Shown in pieces: positions 26,849 through 35,042 of a stretch of DNA of 64,000 bases; position 1 is the first letter of the stretch, and every line of letters begins with the position of its first letter. The position numbers and the translations under genes are program-made. Origin of the DNA: Lewinellaceae bacterium. Its GTDB lineage: Bacteria; Bacteroidota; Bacteroidia; Chitinophagales; Saprospiraceae. The notes under the pieces are model-generated. The model was not told where the DNA came from, did no database searches, and was given only the letters and a program-made list of their open reading frames with translations. The DNA is taken from positions 620,001 to 684,000 of the forward strand of contig JACJYL010000001.1 in NCBI GenBank assembly GCA_020636105.1, read 5' to 3'.

Positions 26849-27622
26849 TTATTTCAGCCAGGTAGTAAGGTCGATATCAGCCGCCGTTTTTACAATCAAA
26901 TCGGGACTAAATGCGAATTCTTTAATGTTTTCCTCCTTGGTAACCCCGGAAAGCGTAAGTATGGTCCTATATCCCATCTGAATGCCACCCAAAATATCCG
27001 TAGCCATGGTGTCGCCGATCATCGTCGTTTCCTCGGTCATAAGGCCCAGTTTCTTCCTGGCCACGCGCATCATTACCGGGCTGGGTTTTCCCACGGAAAA
27101 AGCCTTAATGCCTGTAGCCTCCTCAATCATGGCGATCACCGCCTTGATCCCCAGGTTGTTCCAACCCTTTATTTTTGGAGAAGGATCCAGGTTGGTGGCA
27201 ACGAGTTTTGCGCCGTCGAGGATCATATCCACCGCATTATTCACCATTTCCAATGTAAAATTACGCCCCTCTCCTACTACTACAAAATCTGGATTGTGTG
27301 TCGCCAAAGAATAGCCATATTCATGGATACTGGTCAGGAGTCCCCCTTCTCCGAGCACGTATGCCGTCCCACCGGGCTTCTGTCTTGATAAAAACCAGCC
27401 GGTAGCCATAGCACTGGTAAAGACCTCTTTTTCTTCCGCCTCGATTCCCAGCCCGGTAAGTTTATTGACCACATCCCTGGGGGTGCGCTGACTGTTGTTG
27501 GTAAGAAACAAAAAGGGCACCTTTTTTTTCTTTAAATTTTCAATAAATTTATCTGCTCCGGGGATAAGGTCATTACCGCTGTAGATAACACCGTCCATAT
27601 CGATTAAAAATCCTTTTGCCAT
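26849..27622 (-). CDS. HAD-IIA family phosphatase (NagD-like)
   Basis: A 257-residue haloacid-dehalogenase-type phosphatase of subfamily IIA. The nucleophile Asp8 and acid/base Asp10 lie in LIDMDGVIYSGN, motif II is FLTNNSQRTP, motif III includes the Lys of SVGKPSPVMM, and motif IV is MIGDTMATDILGG. Members dephosphorylate sugar phosphates, nucleoside monophosphates or p-nitrophenyl phosphate; the physiological substrate is not predictable. It has its own upstream region and no obvious operon partner. Confidence 0.92.
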   Translation of the reverse strand: MAKGFLIDMDGVIYSGNDLIPGADKFIENLKKKKVPFLFLTNNSQRTPRDVVNKLTGLGIEAEEKEVFTSAMATGWFLSRQKPGGTAYVLGEGGLLTSIHEYGYSLATHNPDFVVVGEGRNFTLEMVNNAVDMILDGAKLVATNLDPSPKIKGWNNLGIKAVIAMIEEATGIKAFSVGKPSPVMMRVARKKLGLMTEETTMIGDTMATDILGGIQMGYRTILTLSGVTKEENIKEFAFSPDLIVKTAADIDLTTWLK

Positions 27623-27821
27623 TGTGTATGTTTGTTTTGGTAGTTAATTAAATAATTTGAATTCGATACTCTTTGACAGAAATTAACCTACCGGTATTCC
27701 GCCCGAAAATACTAAAAAAAATGACCAATGTTATTTCGAAGGCAAAAAATCAGGGCTTTAAAAAGCTTTTTATATGAAGGCTTAGTAACTTTAGTCCCTC
27801 TATTAAAATTATTTTGTCCAG

Positions 27822-28103
27822 ATGGAAGATAAAATAGCTATGGTTTTGGGGATTTCTTTTGTTACTAAATATCTACTGGCCGACTACCTGATTTCTCTCG
27901 ACGACCTGGACGAAGATACGCGAGCTCAAAAAAGAATGGTCAAAGGAATGTTTTGCTATTTTAAATTTCCATTAAAAATAAAAACCGAGGACCATTGGCT
28001 AAGAAAATTTGCCACTCAAGTCCATAATATTGCAGCTGGTATAATGTACATTTCCTTTATAGGATTAATGGCGTATTTAGCCATCCACCAAATTAAAGAA
28101 TGA
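27822..28103 (+). CDS. Small membrane protein, unknown function
   Basis: A 93-residue protein I do not recognise. It has a possible amphipathic first helix (VLGISFVTKYLLADYLI), an acidic patch DDLDEDTRAQKR, a central segment with many aromatic and basic residues, and one C-terminal transmembrane helix (IAAGIMYISFIGLMAYLAI). A 14-bp perfect hairpin overlapping its stop codon, followed by TTTAG, looks like its own terminator and supports it as a real gene. It stands alone between the HAD phosphatase and lysA. Confidence 0.6.
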   Translation: MEDKIAMVLGISFVTKYLLADYLISLDDLDEDTRAQKRMVKGMFCYFKFPLKIKTEDHWLRKFATQVHNIAAGIMYISFIGLMAYLAIHQIKE

Positions 28104-28140
28104 ATCCAATAGCCAAAATAAAGGATTCATTCTTTATTTA
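28094..28140 (+). terminator. Terminator hairpin overlapping a stop codon
   Basis: The arms TAAAGAATGAATCC (28094-28107) and GGATTCATTCTTTA (28123-28136) pair over 14 bp with a 15-nt loop, followed by TTTAG. The TGA stop of the small membrane protein (28101-28103) is inside the left arm. Confidence 0.7.
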
Positions 28141-28188
28141 GATGAAGCATACTAACTTGCTGATATTAAAACAATTAGTCCCTCATGA

Positions 28189-29421
28189 CTAAATTTCAAT
28201 AACATGCTGACCTTTCAACAAATCTTCAAAAGATTCCCTCTCCCTGATCAGGTAATGTTTTCCTTCATGAACCAAAATTTCCGGAGGTCTGAGTCGTGAG
28301 TTGTAATTGGACGACATGGTATAACAATAGGCCCCTGCGTTTTTAAAACACAACACATCACCTTCCTGTATGGTATTGATCCTTCTGTTTACTCCAAAAG
28401 TGTCCGTTTCACAAATATAACCTACAACCGTATAAAACCTCGGGGTTCCTTCAGGATTCGAAATATTGATAATATCGTGGTGGGCTTCGTAAAACATGGG
28501 ACGAATGAGGTGGTTCAATCCTGTGTTCAGCCCTGCAAATACAGAGGAAAGTGTTTGCTTGATCACATTTACCGATGCCAGGAAAAATCCGGCTTCACTG
28601 ACCAGGTACTTTCCCGGTTCGAAAATCAGCCCCAACTGGCGACCGTTCTCCCTGCAAAATTCATTAAAACGTTCAGAGATTTTGGCGCCTATCTCGGCGA
28701 TATCGGTATGGATGTCTCCTTCTTTATATTTTACTTTAAAACCGCTGCCGAAGTCGAGAAATTTCAGATCCGGGAAATCATGAGCAATGTTGAACAAAAT
28801 TTCAGCCCCGCGAAGGAATACTTCAGGATCAAGAATATCCGACCCTGTATGCATGTGCAATCCGATAACTTTTGTTCCGGTGTTTTGGACCACACGCCTG
28901 ACATGAGGCATCTGGTGAAATGAGATCCCGAATTTCGAATCGATGTGTCCCACTGAGGTTTTATGGTCATAGCCGGCCATAATATGGGGGTTTATTCGGA
29001 TACAAACAGGAACTTCCGGGTGAATCTGCCCAAATTGTTCGAGGATGGAGATATTATCGATGGTAATGGAAACACCGAGTTTTACCGCTTCTTCAAATTC
29101 GTCCAGCCCCACGCCATTTGGCGTAAAAAAGATCTTTTCCGGGGTGAACCCTGCCTTTAATCCTAATTTAACTTCTCCAATCGAAACCGTATCCAGTCCA
29201 CTACCCCATTTATTAAATAATTTAAGCACACTTATATTGGTCAGCGCTTTACACGCATAATTTATTCTCAGATCAGCCACATCAAAAGCCTTACGAAAGT
29301 CATCATACTTTTTTTTCATGATGGCACTGTCATAAACATAAAGAGGCGTTCCGTATTGTGCAGCCAATTCCAGAGGATCTACTCCCCCACTCAATTGGTA
29401 GCGGTTGTTTACTATTTCCAT
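28189..29421 (-). CDS. lysA: Diaminopimelate decarboxylase
   Basis: A 410-residue fold-III PLP enzyme that decarboxylates meso-diaminopimelate to lysine, the last step of lysine synthesis. The PLP-binding Lys58 is in NYACKALTN. Other conserved elements are SVGHIDSKFG, LHMHTGSDI, LDFGSGFKV, FEPGKYLVSEAG and the substrate Cys in GYICETDTFG. The length fits LysA. It is a single gene with a near-perfect Bacteroidota promoter 20 bp upstream, divergent from the ECF sigma gene. Confidence 0.95.
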   Translation of the reverse strand: MEIVNNRYQLSGGVDPLELAAQYGTPLYVYDSAIMKKKYDDFRKAFDVADLRINYACKALTNISVLKLFNKWGSGLDTVSIGEVKLGLKAGFTPEKIFFTPNGVGLDEFEEAVKLGVSITIDNISILEQFGQIHPEVPVCIRINPHIMAGYDHKTSVGHIDSKFGISFHQMPHVRRVVQNTGTKVIGLHMHTGSDILDPEVFLRGAEILFNIAHDFPDLKFLDFGSGFKVKYKEGDIHTDIAEIGAKISERFNEFCRENGRQLGLIFEPGKYLVSEAGFFLASVNVIKQTLSSVFAGLNTGLNHLIRPMFYEAHHDIINISNPEGTPRFYTVVGYICETDTFGVNRRINTIQEGDVLCFKNAGAYCYTMSSNYNSRLRPPEILVHEGKHYLIRERESFEDLLKGQHVIEI

Positions 29422-29440
29422 AATTTTTAATTTTGAGGCG

Positions 29441-29472
29441 CAAAGATAGGTTACACACCAAAATAAACCAAA
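29441..29472 (-). promoter_or_regulatory. lysA promoter, full -33/-7 match
   Basis: The minus strand reads TTTG (29469-29472), 20 nt, then TATCTTTG (29441-29448). This matches the Bacteroidota consensus TTTG-N19/20-TAnnTTTG exactly. The -7 box ends 19 nt before the lysA ATG, so the leader is very short. Confidence 0.75.
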
Positions 29473-29557
29473 GGCGCATCTTCTTTAACATATAACCAGG
29501 TTTCAAACCAATTAAATTATATGTCGTAAATTAGTCGAAAATTGAAAAACTACTGAT

Positions 29558-30094
29558 TTGACCGAGCAACAACTCATAGCAGCCGTTAAAAATGGGAAAA
29601 GAAAAGCACAAAAGCTGCTTTTCGATCGGTATTCGCCCCAGATGTTAGGTGTAGCTAAAAGGTATGTCAAAGTAACTGAGGATGCAGAGGATGTACTGGT
29701 CTCTGCCTTTTTTAAGGTGATGACCAACCTGGAACAATTCCAGGGTACCGGAAGTTTTGAAGGCTGGATACGAAGAATCGTAGTCAACGAGGCGTTAATG
29801 TTGCTGCGAAAAAGGCATAATTTCAATTTAACCCTTGAGGCCGAAAACTTTGATATCCAGACGGATATGACGGTCGAAGAAGATTTGGCTGCTCAGGATT
29901 TACTGCAATTTCTCGAACAATTACCCGATGGGTACCGAACTGTTTTCAACCTGTATGTACTGGAAGGGTTCAAACACCGGGAAATCGCCGATCAGTTGGG
30001 GATCAGCATCAATACTTCCAAATCTCAATTGATCCTGGCTAAAAAAAGGTTAAAGGATATTTTAGAAAAAGCCAATTATATGAGATACGGCTGA
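29558..30094 (+). CDS. ECF-type RNA polymerase sigma-70 factor
   Basis: A 178-residue sigma factor with regions 2 and 4 only. Region 2 covers KLLFDRYSPQMLGVAKRYVK, the TEDAEDVLVSAFFKV segment and GSFEGWIRRIVVNEAL; region 4 covers LPDGYRTVFNLYVLEGF and HREIADQLGISINTSKSQLILAKK, the helix-turn-helix. The start is TTG at 29558, giving the common LTEQQLI-type beginning; I find no in-frame ATG nearby. The downstream gene encodes a small single-TM protein that fits an anti-sigma partner. The target regulon is unknown. Confidence 0.92.
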   Translation: MTEQQLIAAVKNGKRKAQKLLFDRYSPQMLGVAKRYVKVTEDAEDVLVSAFFKVMTNLEQFQGTGSFEGWIRRIVVNEALMLLRKRHNFNLTLEAENFDIQTDMTVEEDLAAQDLLQFLEQLPDGYRTVFNLYVLEGFKHREIADQLGISINTSKSQLILAKKRLKDILEKANYMRYG

Positions 30095-30164
30095 TTTTAT
30101 ACAAAGAAATGTTTTTAAAATGATGAATTAAGATTAGCGGAGAAAAGGAAAATTGGAAATAATA

Positions 30165-30551
30165 ATGAAAAAAACAGATTTAGAAAAATTGTACAGGGCC
30201 AATCAACATAAATTTTCGGAAAAACCGTCCAGGGAAGCCTGGCAAAGGCTTGAACGACGGCTGGATGATCATTATGGCCGCAGACGGCAAAGGAGATTTA
30301 ACCGGCAACATCCTATGGCCATGGCCGCTACCCTTTTGATCCTCATTGTGATGATAGGCCTGATCACCCTGCTGACTGACAGAAAATCATCCGCAAATGG
30401 TCAGCATGCTTCCGTTCAATTCGAAGAAATTCAGGCAGGAAATGCCGAGTCTGTCAAGGAAGTCATGGAGTTTACCCGTCGCCACCAGGAAAGGCTTTCC
30501 AAACCCATTGCAGAAGGGGAAGACGGGAAAAAATTATTGATTGCACGTTAA
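30165..30551 (+). CDS. Putative anti-sigma-like single-pass membrane protein
   Basis: A 128-residue protein: a cytoplasmic N-terminal region of about 45 residues (LYRANQHKFSEKPSREAWQRLE then a basic stretch GRRRQRR), one transmembrane helix (AMAATLLILIVMIGLITLL) and a periplasmic tail of about 55 residues. The layout and position 70 bp after an ECF sigma gene match many Bacteroidota anti-sigma partners, although no zinc-finger HxxxCxxC motif is present. ATG 30165 is preceded by GGAGAAAAGGAAAA, a plausible ribosome site; an upstream TTG is possible. The function is inferred from context only. Confidence 0.6.
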   Translation: MKKTDLEKLYRANQHKFSEKPSREAWQRLERRLDDHYGRRRQRRFNRQHPMAMAATLLILIVMIGLITLLTDRKSSANGQHASVQFEEIQAGNAESVKEVMEFTRRHQERLSKPIAEGEDGKKLLIAR

Positions 30552-30558
30552 ACAAAGA

Positions 30559-31533
30559 TCATACATGCATAACTCTGGTCGTACTGAAATCCGAGGGCCA
30601 CAGCACACGGTTTTTGATATTTTCTGAGGGGATGAACTGTCCCGGGGTGACTTGCTTTGTCCAGTCAAAAGCACCCTTTTCCAGGTCACGGCGGCGAAAT
30701 TCAAGGGGAGTACAGGACCGGTATTTTTTGAACAGGCGATTGAAGTTGGCCACATTGTTAAACCCCGAATTATAACAAACCTGTCGTACATCTTCATCGG
30801 TTTCCAGCAAAAGCTTACAGGCATGGCCGATCCGGACATCTATTAAAAACTGGCTAAAACTTTTGTTGGTGTATTTTTTGAAAAAATGGCTAAAAGCAGA
30901 AATACTCATATTCAACAGCTGGGCAACGTCTTCTATTCTAACTGTTTTTTTATGAAAATTTCTTAGAATATATCCATAAGCAATTTGAATCCTGTTACCC
31001 TTTGAAGGGATAGCATGAGGGCTGAATCCTTCACTCGCCAGAAAGGTCGTCTCCCGTGAACTCGATAACAAATCCAATAACTCCAGGAATTGCACCATCC
31101 TTGAAAATCCGGTATTCTCTGTCAACCCTATCATCATTTCCGCAGCTCTATTGAAAGTATTGCCATGAAATTTTATGGCCCTTGAAGCATCCTGTAATAA
31201 CTTTCTGATTTTTGAAAACAAACTTTTCCGAAAAAAATCCGAATTAAACAGATCCATTTTGAACTGAATGGTAATCACCCGATGTTGGTTAAATTCCTGG
31301 GATTTATCAATATCCCACTTATGGAAAAGATAGGGCCCTATCAGCACCAGATCCTGTAAATAATACATTTCGGTGGAATCCCCGACTATTCTTGTCCCGG
31401 AGCACCCCATCACCAAATTGAGTTCAAATTCGGGATGGTTATGGATGGGATAATCAAAATCATTGTTAACGGAATCTAGAATAACATAAACGTCAGGATC
31501 CTGCAAAGGAGTAATTTCTCTGTAAATCTGCAT
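30559..31533 (-). CDS. AraC-family transcriptional regulator
   Basis: A 324-residue regulator with an N-terminal cupin-like sensor domain (PIHNHPEFELNLVMGCSGTR) and a C-terminal pair of helix-turn-helix motifs (IEDVAQLLNMSISAFSHFFKKYT and VRQVCYNSGFNNVANFNRLFKKY). It is divergent from susC across a 315-bp intergenic region that holds phased 9-mer repeats, so it probably controls the downstream glycan locus in response to a sugar. AraC control of a SusCD locus, rather than a hybrid two-component or sigma/anti-sigma pair, is known but less common. It is convergent with the anti-sigma-like gene, with only 7 bp between stops. Confidence 0.9.
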   Translation of the reverse strand: MQIYREITPLQDPDVYVILDSVNNDFDYPIHNHPEFELNLVMGCSGTRIVGDSTEMYYLQDLVLIGPYLFHKWDIDKSQEFNQHRVITIQFKMDLFNSDFFRKSLFSKIRKLLQDASRAIKFHGNTFNRAAEMMIGLTENTGFSRMVQFLELLDLLSSSRETTFLASEGFSPHAIPSKGNRIQIAYGYILRNFHKKTVRIEDVAQLLNMSISAFSHFFKKYTNKSFSQFLIDVRIGHACKLLLETDEDVRQVCYNSGFNNVANFNRLFKKYRSCTPLEFRRRDLEKGAFDWTKQVTPGQFIPSENIKNRVLWPSDFSTTRVMHV

Positions 31534-31721
31534 TTTTTTTAAATTTTATGCGGAGGGGCTACACCCAATTATTCTAATGCTTTGAGAATATCGAAGCATT
31601 GAAAATTTTAAAACCCGTATTTTTTGCCATTGAAAATTTAATCATTTTATTTAATCAATGGTATCCATTTTTATCTGCCTTAATTGAGGTTATTTAGAAA
31701 CAAGAAAGTCAAGCACAAAAT

Positions 31722-31772
31722 AAAATTACCACAAAATACCATAAAAGTATCTTAATCTTGCGGAAAAGTATC
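31722..31772. promoter_or_regulatory. Three 21-bp-phased 9-mers upstream of susC, candidate AraC sites
   Basis: AAAAGTATC occurs at 31743-31751 and 31764-31772, with a 7-of-9 copy AAAATTACC at 31722-31730. All three are in the same orientation with a 21-bp period, two helical turns, the geometry AraC-family proteins use. A -7-like TAATCTTG (31753-31760) lies between the last two copies. Confidence 0.5.
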
Positions 31773-31848
31773 AAAAAATGATTAATTTATGGAGTAATTT
31801 TACAGAACAGAATCACATCCTAACCAATTATCGTAAAACACAGAGAAG

Positions 31849-34800
31849 ATGAACGGACAAATACCTCATGCTCAAGAATCCCTTAAATTATTCAAGCGGT
31901 TGTTCTTTTTCCTTTTCGTTTTAATCCAATTCAATCCGCTTTTTGCCCAGGATATTCCAATTAACATAACAGGAACAGTAACTTTGCCGGACAACGAGCC
32001 CATGTTTGGGGTCAGTGTTTTGGAAATGGGCACTAATAATGGTACAACCACAGATATGGATGGCCAATATGTCCTTACCGTTTCCCCTAAAGCTGTTCTG
32101 AAATTCTCCTTCATAGGTTTTGAAAGCCAGGAGATACCTGTTCAGGGAAGAACGCTAATTGATGTGGTTTTGGAAGATCAAGCCGAATTGCTGGATGAAG
32201 TAGTGATCACCGGTTATAAGAAAGAAATAAAATCTGACGTCGCCACCGCCATTTCGTCCATCAAATCCAAAGATATTGACAAACTGGTGGTCATGGGGAT
32301 AGATCAGGCCCTGCAAGGACAAGCTCCGGGCATTATGGTTACCCAAACCACCGGGGCTCCGGGAGATGATATTGCGGTGCGTATCCGTGGTGTTGGAACC
32401 ATTGGAAATAACAATCCCCTTTACATCATTGACGGAGTCCCTACTACAGGCAACATCAATATGTTCTCTACCAATGATATTGAATCCATACAGGTTTTGA
32501 AAGACGGGGCTTCTGCATCCATCTACGGAGCACGTGCGGCCAATGGCGTGGTCATTATCACCACCAAAAAAGGAAAAGCGGGCAAAGTGCTCTTCACCCT
32601 GGATGCCTCTTCCGGAACTCAACAAGCCAATCGTTTGCCTGAACTGTTAAATGCCGAAGAGTTTTTAACCATCAGGAATGAAGCCATTGCCAACGCCAAC
32701 GAATTGAGGATACCTATCAGGCAACTCCCACTGTATGATCCTGCCATTCTGGATACTTTACCGGATACAGACTGGATGGATTTATTATTCAACAATGCCC
32801 CCATTCAACGCTATTCCCTAAGTGCTACCGGGGGCAGTGAAGCCAGTAAATTTTTTATCCTGGGAGAATATCAGGATCAGGACGGTGTCTTTCGTGGACA
32901 GGCGTTTAAAAAATACTTGCTGCGTTTCAACGGAGAAGTAGGAAATAAGTGGTTGAAAATCGGGAACAATATGTCTTTTTCCGTTACCGACCGGAAGATC
33001 ATTAACTCCTCCGGTGACGGCTTCGGAGCCGGAAATGAATTGAGCGGAATACGTTACACCATGATTACCTCTCCCCTGGTACCTGTTTACAATCCGGATG
33101 GCTCTTATTTAAAGGTGACTTCCGAATTAGGTGACCCAATGTTGTACGGAGACGGCAACCCAAATCCCATAGCCTTTGTTGATGCCACAGACTGGACCAT
33201 CAACCGGTACCGTATTTTTGGCAATGTATATGCTGAAGTAAAACTTATGGAAGGGTTGAATCTAAGAACCACCCTTGGCGCCGATATGCTTTTTGAGATC
33301 GGAAAATTGTTCAAGGAAAGACTATCACAGGCCGTTTACGATCCTACTTCCCTATCTGAGAGCCGTGTTTTTGATCGGAATATTATCTGGAATAACACCC
33401 TGGATTTTACCAGAACACTAGGAAGATTCAATGTTTCTGCACTCATTGGAACGGAGGCTATCCAAAACAAGACCAATTATCTGGACGCGGCGGCCAACAA
33501 CTTTTCCAGTACCAATCCATTGTTCCGATATATCAATTCAAGCGTAACGGCTGAATTGGGGGATGTCAGTGCAGGCGGGGTGGAAACCGAGTGGGCTTTG
33601 CTGTCCTACTTCGGCCAGGCTGGCGTCAGTTTCGACCGCAGATACGTAATCAATGCTTCCCTCCGTCGTGATGGTTCTTCCCGTTTTGGCAAAGGCAATC
33701 GCTGGGGACTTTTTCCTTCTTTATCTGCTGCATGGAATGTATCCAACGAAGCATTTTTTGCCGATGTTCCTGTAATTTCAACCCTTAAACTCCGGTCAAG
33801 CTGGGGAAAATTAGGAAACCAGGAGATCGGCATATATCCGTTTAGTTCTCTGGTGGAAACGGGCCTGTATGTTTACGATTTTGGCAATCAGATTGTCACG
33901 GGTGCCCGGCTGGTGGAAGCAGGAAACAGCAATATAAAATGGGAAACCACCAGCCAAACTGACTTTGGACTGGAACTGGGTATTCTCGAGGATAAACTTT
34001 CGCTGGTAGCGGATTATTACATAAAAACAACGGAAGATATCCTCGTTCGAGTACCTATCCCTCAGGCAGGAGGCTCTCAGAACCCTCCTTATGTCAATGC
34101 GGGAGTAGTGGAAAACAAAGGACTTGAATTGGGTTTAATCTACCGGGGAGGCTCAGGACAGTTTAATTACAGCATAGGTGCAAATATAGCTACCGTACAT
34201 AATGAAGTCCTTTCATTGGCAGATAGCGAACCCATCCCCGGAGGCTTTGGCTTATCCGATGGTGCTATTACAAAAACCGAAGTAGGCTACCCTATCGGAT
34301 CATTCTTTTTGTGGGAAATGGAGGGCATCTTCCAAAGCCAGGAAGAAATTGACGCCAGTCCTTTTCAGACCGTAGATACGCGCCCCGGTGACATCAAATT
34401 TGCGGACCTGAACGGAGACGATATTATTGATGATGAAGACCGTGCGCATCTTGGTAATCCTTTCCCGGACTATATATACGGGCTGAACCTGAACCTTAGT
34501 TACAAAAATTTCGACCTGTCTGTAATGGGCCAGGGAATAAAAGGCAACGATGTGTATTTCCTTTATGGTAATTTCGCTTACGAAGTGCCCTCAAGGGGGT
34601 TTAATTCTTACAAGGAAATTCTCGATCGATGGACACCAGAGCATACCAATACGGATATTCCTAAAGTAAGCATTGATGACCGTAACGGCAACCGCAGGAT
34701 ATCAACCCGCTGGCTGGAAGACGGTTCTTATTTCCGTATTCGTAATATTTCCCTGGGCTACAATTTTAAGGACCTCTTCAAAACAGATGCTATTGGAAGT

Positions 34801-34989
34801 TTCCGTGTTTATTTGACGGTTCAAAACGCCTTTACCTTTACCAAATACCCTGGATTGGATCCTGAAATACAAGCCAATACCAATGACACCCAAGGTATTA
34901 ATATTTCCTCTGACCTTGCGGTAGGAATCGACTGGGGAACCGTCCCGGCACCCCGTACCATTATTGCCGGAATCCGGATGGATTTTTAG
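31849..34989 (+). CDS. SusC/RagA-family TonB-dependent glycan importer
   Basis: A 1046-residue outer-membrane transporter. A signal peptide (FLFVLIQFNPLFAQ) is followed by a CarboxypepD-regulatory-like domain (ITGTVTLPDNEPMFGVSVLEMGT), the SusC box region LLDEVVITGYKKE, a plug domain (VRIRGVGTIGNNNPLYIIDGVP, IQVLKDGASASIYGARAANGV) and a large beta-barrel. It forms a bed-bin pair with the SusD lipoprotein encoded 53 bp downstream and imports oligosaccharides in a TonB-driven manner. The downstream GH130 enzymes suggest beta-mannosides, but specificity cannot be read from SusC sequence. Confidence 0.96.
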   Translation: MNGQIPHAQESLKLFKRLFFFLFVLIQFNPLFAQDIPINITGTVTLPDNEPMFGVSVLEMGTNNGTTTDMDGQYVLTVSPKAVLKFSFIGFESQEIPVQGRTLIDVVLEDQAELLDEVVITGYKKEIKSDVATAISSIKSKDIDKLVVMGIDQALQGQAPGIMVTQTTGAPGDDIAVRIRGVGTIGNNNPLYIIDGVPTTGNINMFSTNDIESIQVLKDGASASIYGARAANGVVIITTKKGKAGKVLFTLDASSGTQQANRLPELLNAEEFLTIRNEAIANANELRIPIRQLPLYDPAILDTLPDTDWMDLLFNNAPIQRYSLSATGGSEASKFFILGEYQDQDGVFRGQAFKKYLLRFNGEVGNKWLKIGNNMSFSVTDRKIINSSGDGFGAGNELSGIRYTMITSPLVPVYNPDGSYLKVTSELGDPMLYGDGNPNPIAFVDATDWTINRYRIFGNVYAEVKLMEGLNLRTTLGADMLFEIGKLFKERLSQAVYDPTSLSESRVFDRNIIWNNTLDFTRTLGRFNVSALIGTEAIQNKTNYLDAAANNFSSTNPLFRYINSSVTAELGDVSAGGVETEWALLSYFGQAGVSFDRRYVINASLRRDGSSRFGKGNRWGLFPSLSAAWNVSNEAFFADVPVISTLKLRSSWGKLGNQEIGIYPFSSLVETGLYVYDFGNQIVTGARLVEAGNSNIKWETTSQTDFGLELGILEDKLSLVADYYIKTTEDILVRVPIPQAGGSQNPPYVNAGVVENKGLELGLIYRGGSGQFNYSIGANIATVHNEVLSLADSEPIPGGFGLSDGAITKTEVGYPIGSFFLWEMEGIFQSQEEIDASPFQTVDTRPGDIKFADLNGDDIIDDEDRAHLGNPFPDYIYGLNLNLSYKNFDLSVMGQGIKGNDVYFLYGNFAYEVPSRGFNSYKEILDRWTPEHTNTDIPKVSIDDRNGNRRISTRWLEDGSYFRIRNISLGYNFKDLFKTDAIGSFRVYLTVQNAFTFTKYPGLDPEIQANTNDTQGINISSDLAVGIDWGTVPAPRTIIAGIRMDF

Positions 34990-35042
34990 AAAGGAATGAA
35001 CATTTCTTTAGACAGGTTAATTTTTATTAAAAAGCTTTTAGC

